DNA of 35,904 nt from Clostridia bacterium (GCA_017623605.1 JAGAOR010000036.1:1-35904); one strand, 5' to 3'; positions 23,987 through 32,644 are shown, counted from the first letter of the stretch. The notes: generated by a model from the sequence alone, not told the origin. Program-made: numbers and translations.

Positions 23987-26080
23987 ATGTCGAAAATCAA
24001 TATATTACCTGCCAAGGTTTATAACCGTATCGCGGCGGGCGAGGTGGTGGAAAGACCGTATTCCGTCGTCAAAGAGCTCGTAGAGAATGCGATCGACGCA
24101 GCCGCAACGGAAATTCAAATTTACGTGGAACAGGGCGGTAAACAGCTCGTCCGCGTGGTCGATAACGGATCGGGGATTGAACGGGACGATTTGCACGCGG
24201 CGTTTTTACCGCACGCTACGAGTAAGATTTCCAAGGCAGAGGATCTGAACGATATAACGACGCTTGGGTTTAGAGGCGAAGCGGTTGCTTCGATTGCTTC
24301 CGTGTCTAAAATGACGATCACCTCCAAAACGGAAAACGGAAAATGTTACCGTTTAAGCTCGGATGGCGGTGTTTTAGGGGAAATTACCGAAGCGGCGGGT
24401 GAAAAGGGCACGGAGGTGCGCGTGGAAATGCTGTTTTTCAACACGCCCGTTCGTCTTGGCTTTTTAAAATCGGATAAAGCGGAAGAAGCGGATATTACTA
24501 CGTTCGTTTCCCGTTTCATTTTGAGTCGTTCGGATATTGCGTTCACTTACTACGTAAACGATAAAAAGGTGTTGCAATCGTTCGGCGGCGGTGACGAAGA
24601 GGCGTTCGTTAGCGTATACGGCGCGGAAACGCTTTCCAAATGCTATAAAATAGACGCCGAAAGAAACGGTATGCGCGTGCGTGGTTATATCGGCAATCAA
24701 AATTTTTATAAGCCGAATAAAAGTTATCAAAGCGTATTTTTAAACGGCAGATATATTTCAAACAATACCATCTCTTCGGCAGTTTCAGGCGCGTATATGA
24801 ATTACTTAATGAAGCGGCAGTATCCTTTTTACGTACTCTATATCCGTCTTGCGCCGGGTACGGTGGACGTAAACGTACACCCGAATAAAAGTGACGTACG
24901 CTTTATTGATAATCGCTACGTATACGGAAATTTAATGAAAATTCTTTCTTCTGTGCTCGACGGCAACGCCGCCGCGCTTGAATACGTCGTGCAAGACGAA
25001 GCTTCAAACGAAGTTTCAAACGAAGTTTCGCAGGGAGTACCGAAACCGAAAACGCTTTCGGAGAGTATTTTGGGCGCGGGGAAAGCGCAACCTGAATTAG
25101 GATTTGAGATGATGACGTATGAACAGGCGCAAAAAGAAGTTTTGGAAAGTAAGCCTGAAATTCCGCCCAAGCAGAAAGAGGAAAAGGACTATTCCAAGAT
25201 GAAAGGTGTAACGCTCCGCGAAAATATCGGACCGTATACGGGCAAATTGCGTTACGTGCGCCCGTATATGGATAAGCAGATTCCCATTCCCAAAGTCAAA
25301 GATCCTGAAAGGCTGGCTAAAAAATTCCCCGGTCTGCATTTTGAACGATCGTATCTCGTGTTTGGTGATTCCCAAACGGATTCTGCGCCCGCGCTTGACG
25401 GCGCGCCGACGACGGAAACAGGTGCGAATACCGATTATTTTATGGAAAATAAACGGTATTTAGAGGAATTAGAGGAAAAATCAAAACAAAATAAAATTGA
25501 AATGATGAATTGCACGTACGCGGGAAAGTTATTTAACACCTATCTCGTTTACGAGCGCGCGGACGAGCTGTATATCATTGATCAACACGCGGCGCACGAA
25601 CGGCTGATTTTTAACCGATTGACCGAGCAAATGCGAAAGAAAGAAACGTTCGAGCAACAGACAATGCTCGTGCCCTACGAAATCAAGCTCAATGCTTTTG
25701 AAAGTGCGTTTTTGCGCGAGCGTATGGAAGATATTCGGCAAATGGGCTTCGATTTTATGGAATATAGCGAAAATCTTTTCAGAGTTTACGCCGTACCTTT
25801 GGAATTGCAAACGATTGATTTAGGGCGTTTCTTTAACGACATTCTTGCTGAAATTAACGGTTATCGTGCGATAAAAATGGAAGACATCTTAAAGGATAAG
25901 TTGGCTTCGGCGGCGTGTAAGGCGGCGGTAAAAGGCGGGATGGATTTAACGCGCGCCGAAATTGACGCGTTGTTCGCACTTATGGACGGTGATATGGGCT
26001 TAAAATGCCCGCACGGTAGACCTGTTGTCGTAAAAATGACGAAAAAGCAGCTTGAAAAGATGTTTAAGAGGATCGTTTAA
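23987..26080 (+). CDS. mutL: DNA mismatch repair protein MutL
   Basis: A 697-residue GHKL ATPase with ENAIDAAATEI, DNGSGIERDDL, TSKI and GFRGEAVASIASV in the N-terminal half, a low-complexity linker at about 335-490, and a C-terminal endonuclease/dimerisation domain. The nuclease motif DQHA-x2-E-x4-E reads DQHAAHERLIFN (532-543): the first Glu (538) is kept but the last is Asn543. The other metal-site motifs are present as ACKAAVKGG, CPHGRP and FKR. The organism probably lacks MutH, as Firmicutes do, so this would be the strand-nicking protein, unless the change lowers the activity. A short tandem repeat (EASNEVSNEVS) lies in the linker. The stop overlaps the miaA start by one base. Confidence 0.96.
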   Translation: MSKINILPAKVYNRIAAGEVVERPYSVVKELVENAIDAAATEIQIYVEQGGKQLVRVVDNGSGIERDDLHAAFLPHATSKISKAEDLNDITTLGFRGEAVASIASVSKMTITSKTENGKCYRLSSDGGVLGEITEAAGEKGTEVRVEMLFFNTPVRLGFLKSDKAEEADITTFVSRFILSRSDIAFTYYVNDKKVLQSFGGGDEEAFVSVYGAETLSKCYKIDAERNGMRVRGYIGNQNFYKPNKSYQSVFLNGRYISNNTISSAVSGAYMNYLMKRQYPFYVLYIRLAPGTVDVNVHPNKSDVRFIDNRYVYGNLMKILSSVLDGNAAALEYVVQDEASNEVSNEVSQGVPKPKTLSESILGAGKAQPELGFEMMTYEQAQKEVLESKPEIPPKQKEEKDYSKMKGVTLRENIGPYTGKLRYVRPYMDKQIPIPKVKDPERLAKKFPGLHFERSYLVFGDSQTDSAPALDGAPTTETGANTDYFMENKRYLEELEEKSKQNKIEMMNCTYAGKLFNTYLVYERADELYIIDQHAAHERLIFNRLTEQMRKKETFEQQTMLVPYEIKLNAFESAFLRERMEDIRQMGFDFMEYSENLFRVYAVPLELQTIDLGRFFNDILAEINGYRAIKMEDILKDKLASAACKAAVKGGMDLTRAEIDALFALMDGDMGLKCPHGRPVVVKMTKKQLEKMFKRIV

Positions 26081-26982
26081 TGCCGAAAGTTTTGGTGATT
26101 TGCGGCGCGACGGCTTCGGGAAAAACCGCTTTATCCGTCGCTTGCGCGAAAAAATTGAATACCGAGATCGTTTCCGCCGATTCTATGCTCGTCTATCGCG
26201 GCTTGGATATAGGCACGGCAAAGCCGACGGAAGAAGAACGCGGCGGCGTGAAGCATCATTTGATTGACGTCGTTTCGCCTTTTGAAAGCTTTTCCGTCAG
26301 TGATTACGAAAAAGCGGCTTTGCCGATCGTAGAAAGCCTGCTTGGGCAAGGTAAAACGCCGATTATTTGCGGCGGAACGGGTTTTTACGTAAACGCGCTT
26401 TTATATAAAAGTCAGTTTGGAAACACGGGCGCGAGTGAGGAATTGCGGCAAAAATACGAAACGTTATATCAAGAAAAAGGTAAGGCGTATCTTCACGACC
26501 TGCTTTTAGAAAGAGATCCCGAAAGTGCGGCAAAATTGCACGAAAACGACGTAAAACGCGTGATTCGCGCGTTGGAGATCTACGATTTAACGGGCAAACC
26601 AAAGTCTATGCAACGGGATCTGCCCGTGCCAAGGTTTGATTTTGTTGCCGTATCATTGGATTATCCGCGTGAACTTCTCTACGACCGAATCAATTTGCGT
26701 GTAGAGCAAATGTTTGAAAACGGCTTAATAGAAGAGGTGCAAGCCCTGCAAAATGGCGGCGTTTTAAGATCGGCACAATGTATGCAGGGAATCGGCTATA
26801 AAGAAGTGGCGGAGGGCTTGGAAACGGGGTTAAGCGTGGATGAAATAAAAGAGCTCGTTAAGAAAAACACGCGAAACTACGCAAAACGACAGATTACCTT
26901 TTTTAAGCGTATGCAAAACCACGTACGCTTATCCCCCGAAGAGGCAACAGCAGAAAAAATCGCAGAACTATGTCTAACATAA
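26080..26982 (+). CDS. miaA: tRNA dimethylallyltransferase
   Basis: A 300-residue enzyme that adds dimethylallyl to N6 of A37 in tRNAs, the substrate step for MiaB encoded at the head of the operon. The P-loop is GATASGKT (9-16), followed by SADSMLVYRGLDIGTAKPT, ICGGTGFYVNALL and the C-terminal RNYAKRQITFFKRM block. Length is normal. The last codons (CTA TGT CTA ACA TAA) lie within the first copy of a palindromic repeat, so the repeat supplies the C-terminal residues. In most Firmicutes hfq follows miaA; here it is absent and ynbB follows directly. Confidence 0.96.
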   Translation: MPKVLVICGATASGKTALSVACAKKLNTEIVSADSMLVYRGLDIGTAKPTEEERGGVKHHLIDVVSPFESFSVSDYEKAALPIVESLLGQGKTPIICGGTGFYVNALLYKSQFGNTGASEELRQKYETLYQEKGKAYLHDLLLERDPESAAKLHENDVKRVIRALEIYDLTGKPKSMQRDLPVPRFDFVAVSLDYPRELLYDRINLRVEQMFENGLIEEVQALQNGGVLRSAQCMQGIGYKEVAEGLETGLSVDEIKELVKKNTRNYAKRQITFFKRMQNHVRLSPEEATAEKIAELCLT

Positions 26983-26999
26983 TACCTATGTCTGACATA
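26969..26999. repeat. Two tandem copies of the TATGTCWGACATA palindrome
   Basis: TATGTCTAACATA (26969-26981) and TATGTCTGACATA (26987-26999), starting exactly 18 bases apart. The first copy contains the miaA stop codon; the second ends 19 bases before the ynbB start, next to its ribosome site. The same 18-base spacing recurs before sigK. They are probably operator sites for a dimeric repressor, or a dispersed repeat family. Confidence 0.75.
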
Positions 27000-27018
27000 A
27001 TAACAAACGGAGAATACT

Positions 27019-28245
27019 ATGACGATAGAAGAATTGATTAAAAAAAGCGAAGAAAAGCTGGTAAAAAGCTTTGAAAAAGCGGACGAAGTTAGCGAATACA
27101 ATCAAGAAAAGGTTTTGAAAGCGTTTCACAAGCGCGGAATTGCGTTGCGACATTTTAACGGAACGACGGGCTATGGCTACGGGGACGACGGGAGATTTAC
27201 GCTTGGCGAGGTGTATGCGGATTCGCTTGGCGCGGAGGCGGGGATCGTTTCGCCTGCGCTGCTTTCGGGTACGCACGCGTTGACGGTGGCTTTATTCGGG
27301 GTGCTTCGCACGGGAGATAGCGTACTTTGCGTGTCGGGTATGCCGTACGATACGCTTCGTGGGGTAATTTACGGCGAGGGGAACGGTTCGCTAAAAGATT
27401 TTGGAATTTCCTTTGAATGTGTGGATTTGGATGAAAGCGGGAAGTTTGATAAAGAAAGCATTAAAAGGGAGATCGAAAGAATTGGAAACTCCTTGAAAAT
27501 GATTTATATTCAGCGTTCGCGTGGCTACGAGCTTCGGGATGCGTTCACGGTTGCGGAAATTGGAGAAATTTGCGCGTTTGTACGTGAACGTGGCTTCAAA
27601 GGTTGTATTTTTGTGGATAATTGCTACGGCGAGTTTGTGGAAAAGCAAGAACCGTGCGAAGTTGGTGCGGACGTGGCGGTGGGCTCGCTTATTAAAAATC
27701 CCGGCGGTGGACTTGCACCGACGGGTGGATATATCGTTGGTAAGGCGGAATATATCGAAAATATCGGCAAACGGCTTACAGCTCCGTCGATCGGGAACGA
27801 GGTTGGCTCGTATGCGTATGGGTATCGACTTTTTTATCAAGGCTTGTTTCTCGCGCCGCACACGGTAAATCAAGCGATCAAGGGAAGTTTGCTTATCGGG
27901 CAATGTATGGATGAGCTCGGTTATGAAAATTTCTCCAAGCTGGATAAAACGCCTGCGGATATAACGCGCGCCATTCGGTTTGACACGGCAAAACAACTTT
28001 GCGATTTTATTCAATCAGTGCAGGAGGCTTCGCCGATCGACAGCTTCGTAACGTTAGAGCCGTGGGATATGCCAGGGTACGATAGTAAAGTGATTATGGC
28101 GGCAGGTTGTTTTGTGGAGGGTGCTTCGATCGAGCTTTCTGCAGACGCGCCGGTGAAACCGCCGTACACCGCGTATTTCCAAGGAGGCTTAACCTATGAG
28201 CATTGCAAATACGCCCTGAAAAAGATGCTCGCTAAATTATTGTAA
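27019..28245 (+). CDS. YnbB-type PLP protein (methionine gamma-lyase/aluminium-resistance family)
   Basis: A 408-residue fold-type I PLP protein. Visible blocks include YGYGDDGRFTLGEVYADSLGAEAG, SGTHALTVALFGVLRTGD (phosphate-binding region), IQRSRGYELR, VDNCYGEFVE and the likely PLP lysine K226 in GSLIKNPGGGLAPTGGYIVG. The family is annotated as methionine gamma-lyase-like or aluminium-resistance protein, but its true reaction is not settled. The position after miaA is the usual one in Firmicutes. Two palindromes sit between miaA and the ribosome site, and suggest separate control of this gene. It ends in a bidirectional terminator. Confidence 0.88.
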   Translation: MTIEELIKKSEEKLVKSFEKADEVSEYNQEKVLKAFHKRGIALRHFNGTTGYGYGDDGRFTLGEVYADSLGAEAGIVSPALLSGTHALTVALFGVLRTGDSVLCVSGMPYDTLRGVIYGEGNGSLKDFGISFECVDLDESGKFDKESIKREIERIGNSLKMIYIQRSRGYELRDAFTVAEIGEICAFVRERGFKGCIFVDNCYGEFVEKQEPCEVGADVAVGSLIKNPGGGLAPTGGYIVGKAEYIENIGKRLTAPSIGNEVGSYAYGYRLFYQGLFLAPHTVNQAIKGSLLIGQCMDELGYENFSKLDKTPADITRAIRFDTAKQLCDFIQSVQEASPIDSFVTLEPWDMPGYDSKVIMAAGCFVEGASIELSADAPVKPPYTAYFQGGLTYEHCKYALKKMLAKLL

Positions 28246-28286
28246 ACGACAAAGAGCTCGCTTATAAAAGCGGAGCTCTTTGTCGT
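28246..28286. terminator. Bidirectional terminator between ynbB and ung
   Basis: A stem ACGACAAAGAGCTC/GAGCTCTTTGTCGT of 14 bp, extended by GCTT/AAGC after a one-base bulge. The two genes converge on it. Confidence 0.88.
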
Positions 28287-28954
28287 TATTTCGTTAAATC
28301 CCAATCAATCGGCGGTATGCCGTGCGAAACTAAATATTCGTTCGTTTTAGAAAAATGCTTTGAACCGAAGAAGCCGTTGTACGCTGAAAGGGGTGAGGGG
28401 TGCGCGCATTCTAAAATTTTGTGTTTGTTTGTATCAATAAGCGTTTTTTTGCTTCGCGCGTTTCCGCCCCAGAGAATGAACACCACGTTTTCCTTTTGAT
28501 CGGAAATGAGTTTGATTACGCTATCGGTGAACCACGCCCAACCGCATTTGGAATGAGAATTTGCTTGATGTTCGCGCACGGTTAAAGAAGTGTTTAAAAG
28601 TAGCACGCCCTCGTTTGCCCATTTGGTAAGATTGCCGCTTTTAGGCTTTGCGTAACCAAGGTCAGCGTGCAGTTCTTTAAAAATATTTTCAAGCGACGGG
28701 GGATTGGGGACGCCCTCTTTCACGGAAAAACAAAGCCCGTGCGCTTGCCCCTCGTTATGATAGGGATCTTGCCCTAAAATCACGGCTTTGAGCTTTGAAA
28801 AGGGGGTGAAACGAAAGCAGTTGTATAAATCGTACATATCAGGATACACCACGTGATTGCGGTATTCCTCAATCAAAAATTGTCGAATTTTTTGATACCG
28901 CTCGTCCGCAAATAGCGGCGCAAGTCGTTCGTTCCAATCGCCTAAATTGATCAT
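28286..28954 (-). CDS. ung: Uracil-DNA glycosylase, family 1
   Basis: A 222-residue base-excision repair enzyme. The catalytic Asp63 is in GQDPYHNEGQAHGLCFS (61-77); the uracil-recognition Asn is in LLLNTSLTV (about 118-126); the catalytic His185 starts HPSPLSAYNGFFGS. Length and all family motifs are normal. AAAGGAGAAAA precedes the ATG. It is the last gene of a three-gene minus-strand operon with a nucleosidase and a phosphopantetheinyl transferase, 18 bases after the nucleosidase gene. Confidence 0.97.
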   Translation of the reverse strand: MINLGDWNERLAPLFADERYQKIRQFLIEEYRNHVVYPDMYDLYNCFRFTPFSKLKAVILGQDPYHNEGQAHGLCFSVKEGVPNPPSLENIFKELHADLGYAKPKSGNLTKWANEGVLLLNTSLTVREHQANSHSKCGWAWFTDSVIKLISDQKENVVFILWGGNARSKKTLIDTNKHKILECAHPSPLSAYNGFFGSKHFSKTNEYLVSHGIPPIDWDLTK

Positions 28955-28972
28955 AGTTTTCTCCTTTGCGGG

Positions 28973-29629
28973 TTATAATTCTTCGAAGATCAAAGGGAGC
29001 GCGGCTTTCAAATTCTGTAACGCCTTGTCTTTGTTGATTAAAAATTGTTCGGTTGTGCTACCGCTTCCCGCAACGTCGGAGATCGCTTTCACGGAATAAA
29101 CGGGAAGCTCTGCAGCGTATGCCGCTTGCACGATCGCTGCACCTTCCATATCGCGAATGTCTGCTTCAAGTTCTTTTGTCAACAGCTCAAAATCGGCGGG
29201 GGAATCGTTAAATCTATCGGACGTGCCCAGCTTTTTTACGGGTAAATCCGTTTTTAAAAGATTAAGAGATAAATAATTCTCTTGGTATTCGTCGAGCGTG
29301 CCAATTTTTGTGCCGTTGAGTTGCGTCAAATCAAAATCGAATTGTACTGCCGAGCCGATCTGATACACGCCACAAAGCGCGGTGTCGCGGTTGAGTCCGC
29401 CTGCTACGCCGAAATTGAGTAGCTTTTTCACGTCGAATTTACTCACGAGGAGCTGCGCGCCGAGTGCGGCATTCACCTTACCTACGCCGCATACGCATAC
29501 GGCGATTTCTTTTCCAAATGCCGTTCCTACGTGTATTTTTTTGCTGCTCACCGTTAGAGAGCGGTGAGTTCTCATTTCGTTTAATAAAATATCTGCTTCG
29601 CTTTGCATCGCGATAACCACACCAATCAT
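28973..29629 (-). CDS. 5'-methylthioadenosine/S-adenosylhomocysteine nucleosidase-like protein
   Basis: A 218-residue member of the purine-nucleoside phosphorylase fold. It keeps the features of MTA/SAH nucleosidase: IGVVIAMQSEAD with Glu11, the glycine-rich CVCGVGKVNAA and NFGVAGGLN, SDRFND, DMEGAAIVQ with Met161-Glu162, and the general-acid Asp185 in KAISDVAG. It would remove adenine from methylthioadenosine and S-adenosylhomocysteine and so clear by-products of SAM use. Related futalosine hydrolases look similar, so the substrate is likely but not proven. AAGGAG is 8 bases before the ATG. Confidence 0.85.
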   Translation of the reverse strand: MIGVVIAMQSEADILLNEMRTHRSLTVSSKKIHVGTAFGKEIAVCVCGVGKVNAALGAQLLVSKFDVKKLLNFGVAGGLNRDTALCGVYQIGSAVQFDFDLTQLNGTKIGTLDEYQENYLSLNLLKTDLPVKKLGTSDRFNDSPADFELLTKELEADIRDMEGAAIVQAAYAAELPVYSVKAISDVAGSGSTTEQFLINKDKALQNLKAALPLIFEEL

Positions 29630-29676
29630 TTTTATTTCTCCTTATGTAAATATCTTGTGTTTTTTATGGGAATATG

Positions 29677-30210
29677 CTATAATGAAAAAGGAATAAATTC
29701 CGCATTGTCGAAATCGCGTTCGCTGCATATCGCGAGTATGTATCCTTCAAATGAACGGAAAACGAGATGAGCGGGGATTTCGATTTCGCCGTAATAAAGC
29801 CGAGCGTCGCAGAAGCGTAGTTTATGTAAATCGTGGGCGAGTGAACCGCCGAGCCATTTGATTGCGCTTTCTTTTGCGATCCAATGCCGTAAAAAATCGG
29901 CGGAGGAAAGGATTTCTCGTCTTTCTTCGGGCGAAAAACGCTTGATAACAGGTAAATAATCGACTTGCCGAGCGGGGTTCTCCGCATCAATGCCTACGTT
30001 TTCGTCGGAAACGGCGATAAACAAACGGTTTTCCGTGTGCGAAACGGAGAAAAACAGCGGAATATCTCTTCCGTTTTCCAAATACGGCTTTCCGTGCTCG
30101 TTTTTTACTATTTTTACGGCTTTTAAATTGAAATATTCGGATAAAACGTGCTTAATTGCCGTCTGGCTGTCAGGATAAGCGGTTTTGTCCGTATAGAATA
30201 TTTTTTTCAT
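29677..30210 (-). CDS. 4'-phosphopantetheinyl transferase (Sfp/AcpT type)
   Basis: A 177-residue enzyme that loads phosphopantetheine onto carrier proteins. The magnesium-binding Asp75 and Glu77 are in VGIDAENPARQ, and the WxxKES motif is WIAKESAIKWLGG (Trp110, Lys113, Glu114). Upstream blocks GKPYL and FFSVSHTENRL are also typical. The start at 30210 is chosen because the promoter -10 box lies only 11 bases upstream; the longer frame would begin upstream of the promoter. There is no ribosome site, so the mRNA is expected to be leaderless. Whether the target is fatty-acid ACP or a secondary carrier cannot be told. It heads the sfp-nucleosidase-ung operon. Confidence 0.87.
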   Translation of the reverse strand: MKKIFYTDKTAYPDSQTAIKHVLSEYFNLKAVKIVKNEHGKPYLENGRDIPLFFSVSHTENRLFIAVSDENVGIDAENPARQVDYLPVIKRFSPEERREILSSADFLRHWIAKESAIKWLGGSLAHDLHKLRFCDARLYYGEIEIPAHLVFRSFEGYILAICSERDFDNAEFIPFSL

Positions 30211-30220
30211 ATACGAAATT

Positions 30221-30249
30221 ATTATAACAGGAGAAGAGAAAAATGTCAA
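30221..30249 (-). promoter_or_regulatory. Sigma-A promoter of the phosphopantetheinyl transferase operon
   Basis: Minus strand: TTGACA (30249-30244), 17-base spacer, TATAAT (30226-30221). The -35 box overlaps the start codon region of the plus-strand gene at 30243. The expected start point near 30212-30214 lies 2-4 bases from the ATG. Confidence 0.88.
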
Positions 30250-30701
30250 GAGCAGAAAGGGCAAAAGAATATTTTTTACAAGGTTACGCGTGTTCGCAGT
30301 CCGTCGCGCTTGCGTTTGCAGACGTTATGGGAATGGACGAGGGACTGATAGCCAAATTGACGTTACCGTTTGGCGGAGGTCTGGGACGGCTTCGATTGAC
30401 GTGTGGTGCGGTGAGTGGTATGGCGACTGTAATTGGCGCGGTGGAGGCAGAAAGTGAAAATACGCCCGAAAATAAAAAGCGGGTATATGCGATCGTGCAG
30501 GAGCTTTGTGAAAAATTCAAAGAAGAAAACGGAAGCCTGATATGCGGGGAATTGCTTGCGGGAATGAAATTACCGGTAGAAGTGGGTGGTGAAGCGGAGG
30601 TGAGAACGCAAGAGTATTATAAAAAACGCTCTTGCAGTGAGATCGTTCGATGTGCGGCGAAAATTTTGGAAGAATATTTAAAACAAAAAGGAATTATTTA
30701 A
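30243..30701 (+). CDS. C_GCAxxG_C_C family redox protein
   Basis: A 152-residue cysteine-rich protein with the family pattern: Cys17 in GYACSQSVALAF, FGGGLGRLRLTCGAVSGM with Cys54, Cys101 in SLICGELLAG, and Cys131 in RSCSEIVRCAA. GGAGAAGAG precedes the ATG. The family is common in anaerobes and is thought to be redox-active, perhaps binding a metal or iron-sulfur centre; no reaction is established. It is a single gene, divergent from the sfp operon and ending at a terminator shared with pyk. Confidence 0.88.
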   Translation: MSRAERAKEYFLQGYACSQSVALAFADVMGMDEGLIAKLTLPFGGGLGRLRLTCGAVSGMATVIGAVEAESENTPENKKRVYAIVQELCEKFKEENGSLICGELLAGMKLPVEVGGEAEVRTQEYYKKRSCSEIVRCAAKILEEYLKQKGII

Positions 30702-30705
30702 AAAA

Positions 30706-30734
30706 CGCGGGCGGCTTGATGAGAGCTGCCCGCG
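30706..30734. terminator. Bidirectional terminator between the redox-protein gene and pyk
   Basis: An 11-bp stem CGCGGGCGGCT/AGCTGCCCGCG with one G-U pair and a 7-base loop. On the minus strand it is followed by TTTTTT, so it mainly ends pyk. Confidence 0.85.
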
Positions 30735-30742
30735 ATAATATT

Positions 30743-32149
30743 TTAAAGAGTTTCCACGTTGATAAGATTTGAGTTTCCGCTTTTTCCGTTTGGCGTACCG
30801 CCTGTGATTACGATTACGTCGCCTTTGTTGGCAAGTCCGCTCGTTAATGCTTGCTGTTTGGCGAAATAGAAGAGTATGTCCACGGAGTTGTATTCGTCTG
30901 CCATGGCGGGTAAAACGCCCCAGCTTAACGCGAGTTGGCGGTAGGCGTGAATATCCGTCGTGATGCCGAGAATATTGATATTCGGACGGAAGCGAGAAAC
31001 CATACGCGCCGTTGCGCCTGTGCGCGTGCAAACGACGATTGCTTTTGCGTTTAAATCCTTGGCGAGCGTTGCTGCGGAATGGGAGAGTGCTTCGGCGGAA
31101 TTGCGTATGGAGAAATTATCAATCGCTTGAATATATTCTACGTGATTCTCTGCGCGTTCCACAATCCTTGCCATTGCGGAAACGGATTGTACGGGATATG
31201 TGCCCGCCGCCGTTTCACCTGAAAGCATCACAGCGGAAGTGCCGTCGTAAACGGCGTTTGCAACGTCGGAGATTTCCGCTCGCGTAGGACGGGGGTTATG
31301 AATCATAGATTCGAGCATTTCCGTTGCGGTGATTACGCGTTTACCGTGGATACGGCATTGATTGATGATATATTTTTGAATATCGGGTAATTCTTCGTAG
31401 GGGATTTCTACTCCGAGATCGCCGCGCGCGACCATAATGCCATCGGAAACTTCCATAATTTGGAGAAGATTGTTCACGCCTGCGCGGTTTTCGATTTTAG
31501 CGATTACGTCGATATGTTCGCCGCCGTGTTTTTTTAGAAAGTTTTTTGCGTCGAGCACGTCTTGCGCTTTGGAAACGAAGGAAAGGGCGACGAAATCTAC
31601 GTCCTGTTCAATGCCGAATAATAAATCGGCTTTGTCCTGCTCGGAAAGAAATTCCATATGCAATTCTTTGTCGGGAAAAAACATGGATTTGCGGTTGGAG
31701 AGCTCGCCGCCGATTTCAACTTCACACCGTACTTCGGGGGCTTCAACTTCCACAACGCGAAAAACCATCATTCCGTTGTTTAACAAAATCTTATCACCCT
31801 GCGTTAAATCTTTGCAAATGCCCTTATAAGAAACGCTAACGAGGCGTTGGTTGCCTTGTACGTCTTCCGTGGTGAACGTGAACGGATCGCCCGCGTTAAG
31901 GGTAATTTTTCCGCTTTCAAAGGTTTTTATCCGAAATTCAGGTCCTTTCGTGTCTAATAAAATGGGTAGAGGAACTCGTTTTTCGTTGCGAACTTGCTTG
32001 ATTAGCTTGATTTTTTCAGCGTAATCCTCGTGCGAACCGTGTGAAAAATTTAAGCGGATAACGTCGCAACCCGCTTCAGTGATCGCCGCAATTTTTTCTT
32101 TGGTGTTGCAGGCGGGGCCAATCGTGCAAATAATTTTCGTTTTCTTCAT
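30743..32149 (-). CDS. pyk: Pyruvate kinase
   Basis: A 468-residue glycolytic enzyme converting phosphoenolpyruvate and ADP to pyruvate and ATP. It starts MKKTKIICTIGPACNTKEK behind GGGAGGAGA; a 20-residue longer frame lacks a site. Conserved blocks are RLNFSHGSHEDY, ILLDTKGPEFRI, the catalytic-lysine region VIAKIENRAGVNN, MVARGDLGVEIP and ITATEMLESMIHNPRPTRAEISDVANAVYDG. It lacks the extra C-terminal PEP-utiliser-like domain that many Bacillus enzymes have. It is transcribed alone. Confidence 0.96.
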   Translation of the reverse strand: MKKTKIICTIGPACNTKEKIAAITEAGCDVIRLNFSHGSHEDYAEKIKLIKQVRNEKRVPLPILLDTKGPEFRIKTFESGKITLNAGDPFTFTTEDVQGNQRLVSVSYKGICKDLTQGDKILLNNGMMVFRVVEVEAPEVRCEVEIGGELSNRKSMFFPDKELHMEFLSEQDKADLLFGIEQDVDFVALSFVSKAQDVLDAKNFLKKHGGEHIDVIAKIENRAGVNNLLQIMEVSDGIMVARGDLGVEIPYEELPDIQKYIINQCRIHGKRVITATEMLESMIHNPRPTRAEISDVANAVYDGTSAVMLSGETAAGTYPVQSVSAMARIVERAENHVEYIQAIDNFSIRNSAEALSHSAATLAKDLNAKAIVVCTRTGATARMVSRFRPNINILGITTDIHAYRQLALSWGVLPAMADEYNSVDILFYFAKQQALTSGLANKGDVIVITGGTPNGKSGNSNLINVETL

Positions 32150-32212
32150 TAGATCTCCTCCCGAATGCCGACAAAAAATACTGAGAATCGGTTCCGGAAA
32201 ATTTTCCATAAC

Positions 32213-32241
32213 ATTTTACTACTTTTTTTATAAAAAGGCAA
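32213..32241 (-). promoter_or_regulatory. Probable sigma-A promoter of pyk
   Basis: Minus strand: TTGCCT (32241-32236), 17-base spacer, TAAAAT (32218-32213), about 60 bases before the pyk start codon. Each box is one or two bases from consensus. Confidence 0.6.
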
Positions 32242-32251
32242 GGAAAAATAG

Positions 32252-32280
32252 GTGATTTTTTTGTGAAAAAGTGGTATAAT
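32252..32280 (+). promoter_or_regulatory. Probable promoter of the RNase P RNA
   Basis: A perfect TATAAT (32275-32280) with a weak -35 GTGATT (32252-32257) at 17 bases. The expected start is about 32287, just before helix P1. Confidence 0.65.
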
Positions 32281-32286
32281 ATAAAA

Positions 32287-32640
32287 AGATTTGAGTTTGT
32301 TATACGGTCGCGGTGCCTTTAAGGCAATGAGGAAAGTCCGAGCAGCATAGGACAGGGTGCCTGATAACGTCAGGTGAAGGCGACTTCAAGGAAAGTGCAA
32401 CAGAAATAAACCGCAGGGGTTTTCCCTGTAAGGATGGAAAGGCGAGGTAAGAGCTCACCGATACCACGGTAACGCGGTATGCCATGTAAACCCCACCCGC
32501 TGCAAGATTGGGTATCCGCCATATAGGGCTGTCCGTTCGGCGGAATACCGTGAATATCGCTTGAACTTGTCGGCGACGGCAAGTCTAGATAAATGACCGT
32601 ACACGACAGAACTCGGCTTACAGACAAACTCAAATTCTTT
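32287..32640 (+). ncRNA. rnpB: RNase P RNA, bacterial
   Basis: The catalytic RNA that trims the 5' leader of tRNA precursors. The conserved core is clear: GAGGAAAGTCCG near 32330, CAGAAATAAACCGC near 32400, AAGAGCTCACCG near 32450, and GACAGAACTCGGCTTACAG near 32605. Helix P1 closes the molecule: TTTGAGTTTGT (32290-32300) pairs with ACAAACTCAAA (32624-32634). It looks like the common ancestral (A) type, but the subtype was not worked out. The exact ends are estimated from the promoter and P1. Confidence 0.95.
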
Positions 32641-32644
32641 TATT

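Noticed and set aside
29655-29683. A plus-strand TTGTGT-17-TATAAT that would drive transcription antisense to the phosphopantetheinyl transferase gene.
   Set aside because: The perfect -10 is formed by the codons at the end of that gene (TCA TTA TAG on the minus strand) and only a four-codon frame follows. It may be chance in AT-rich DNA.
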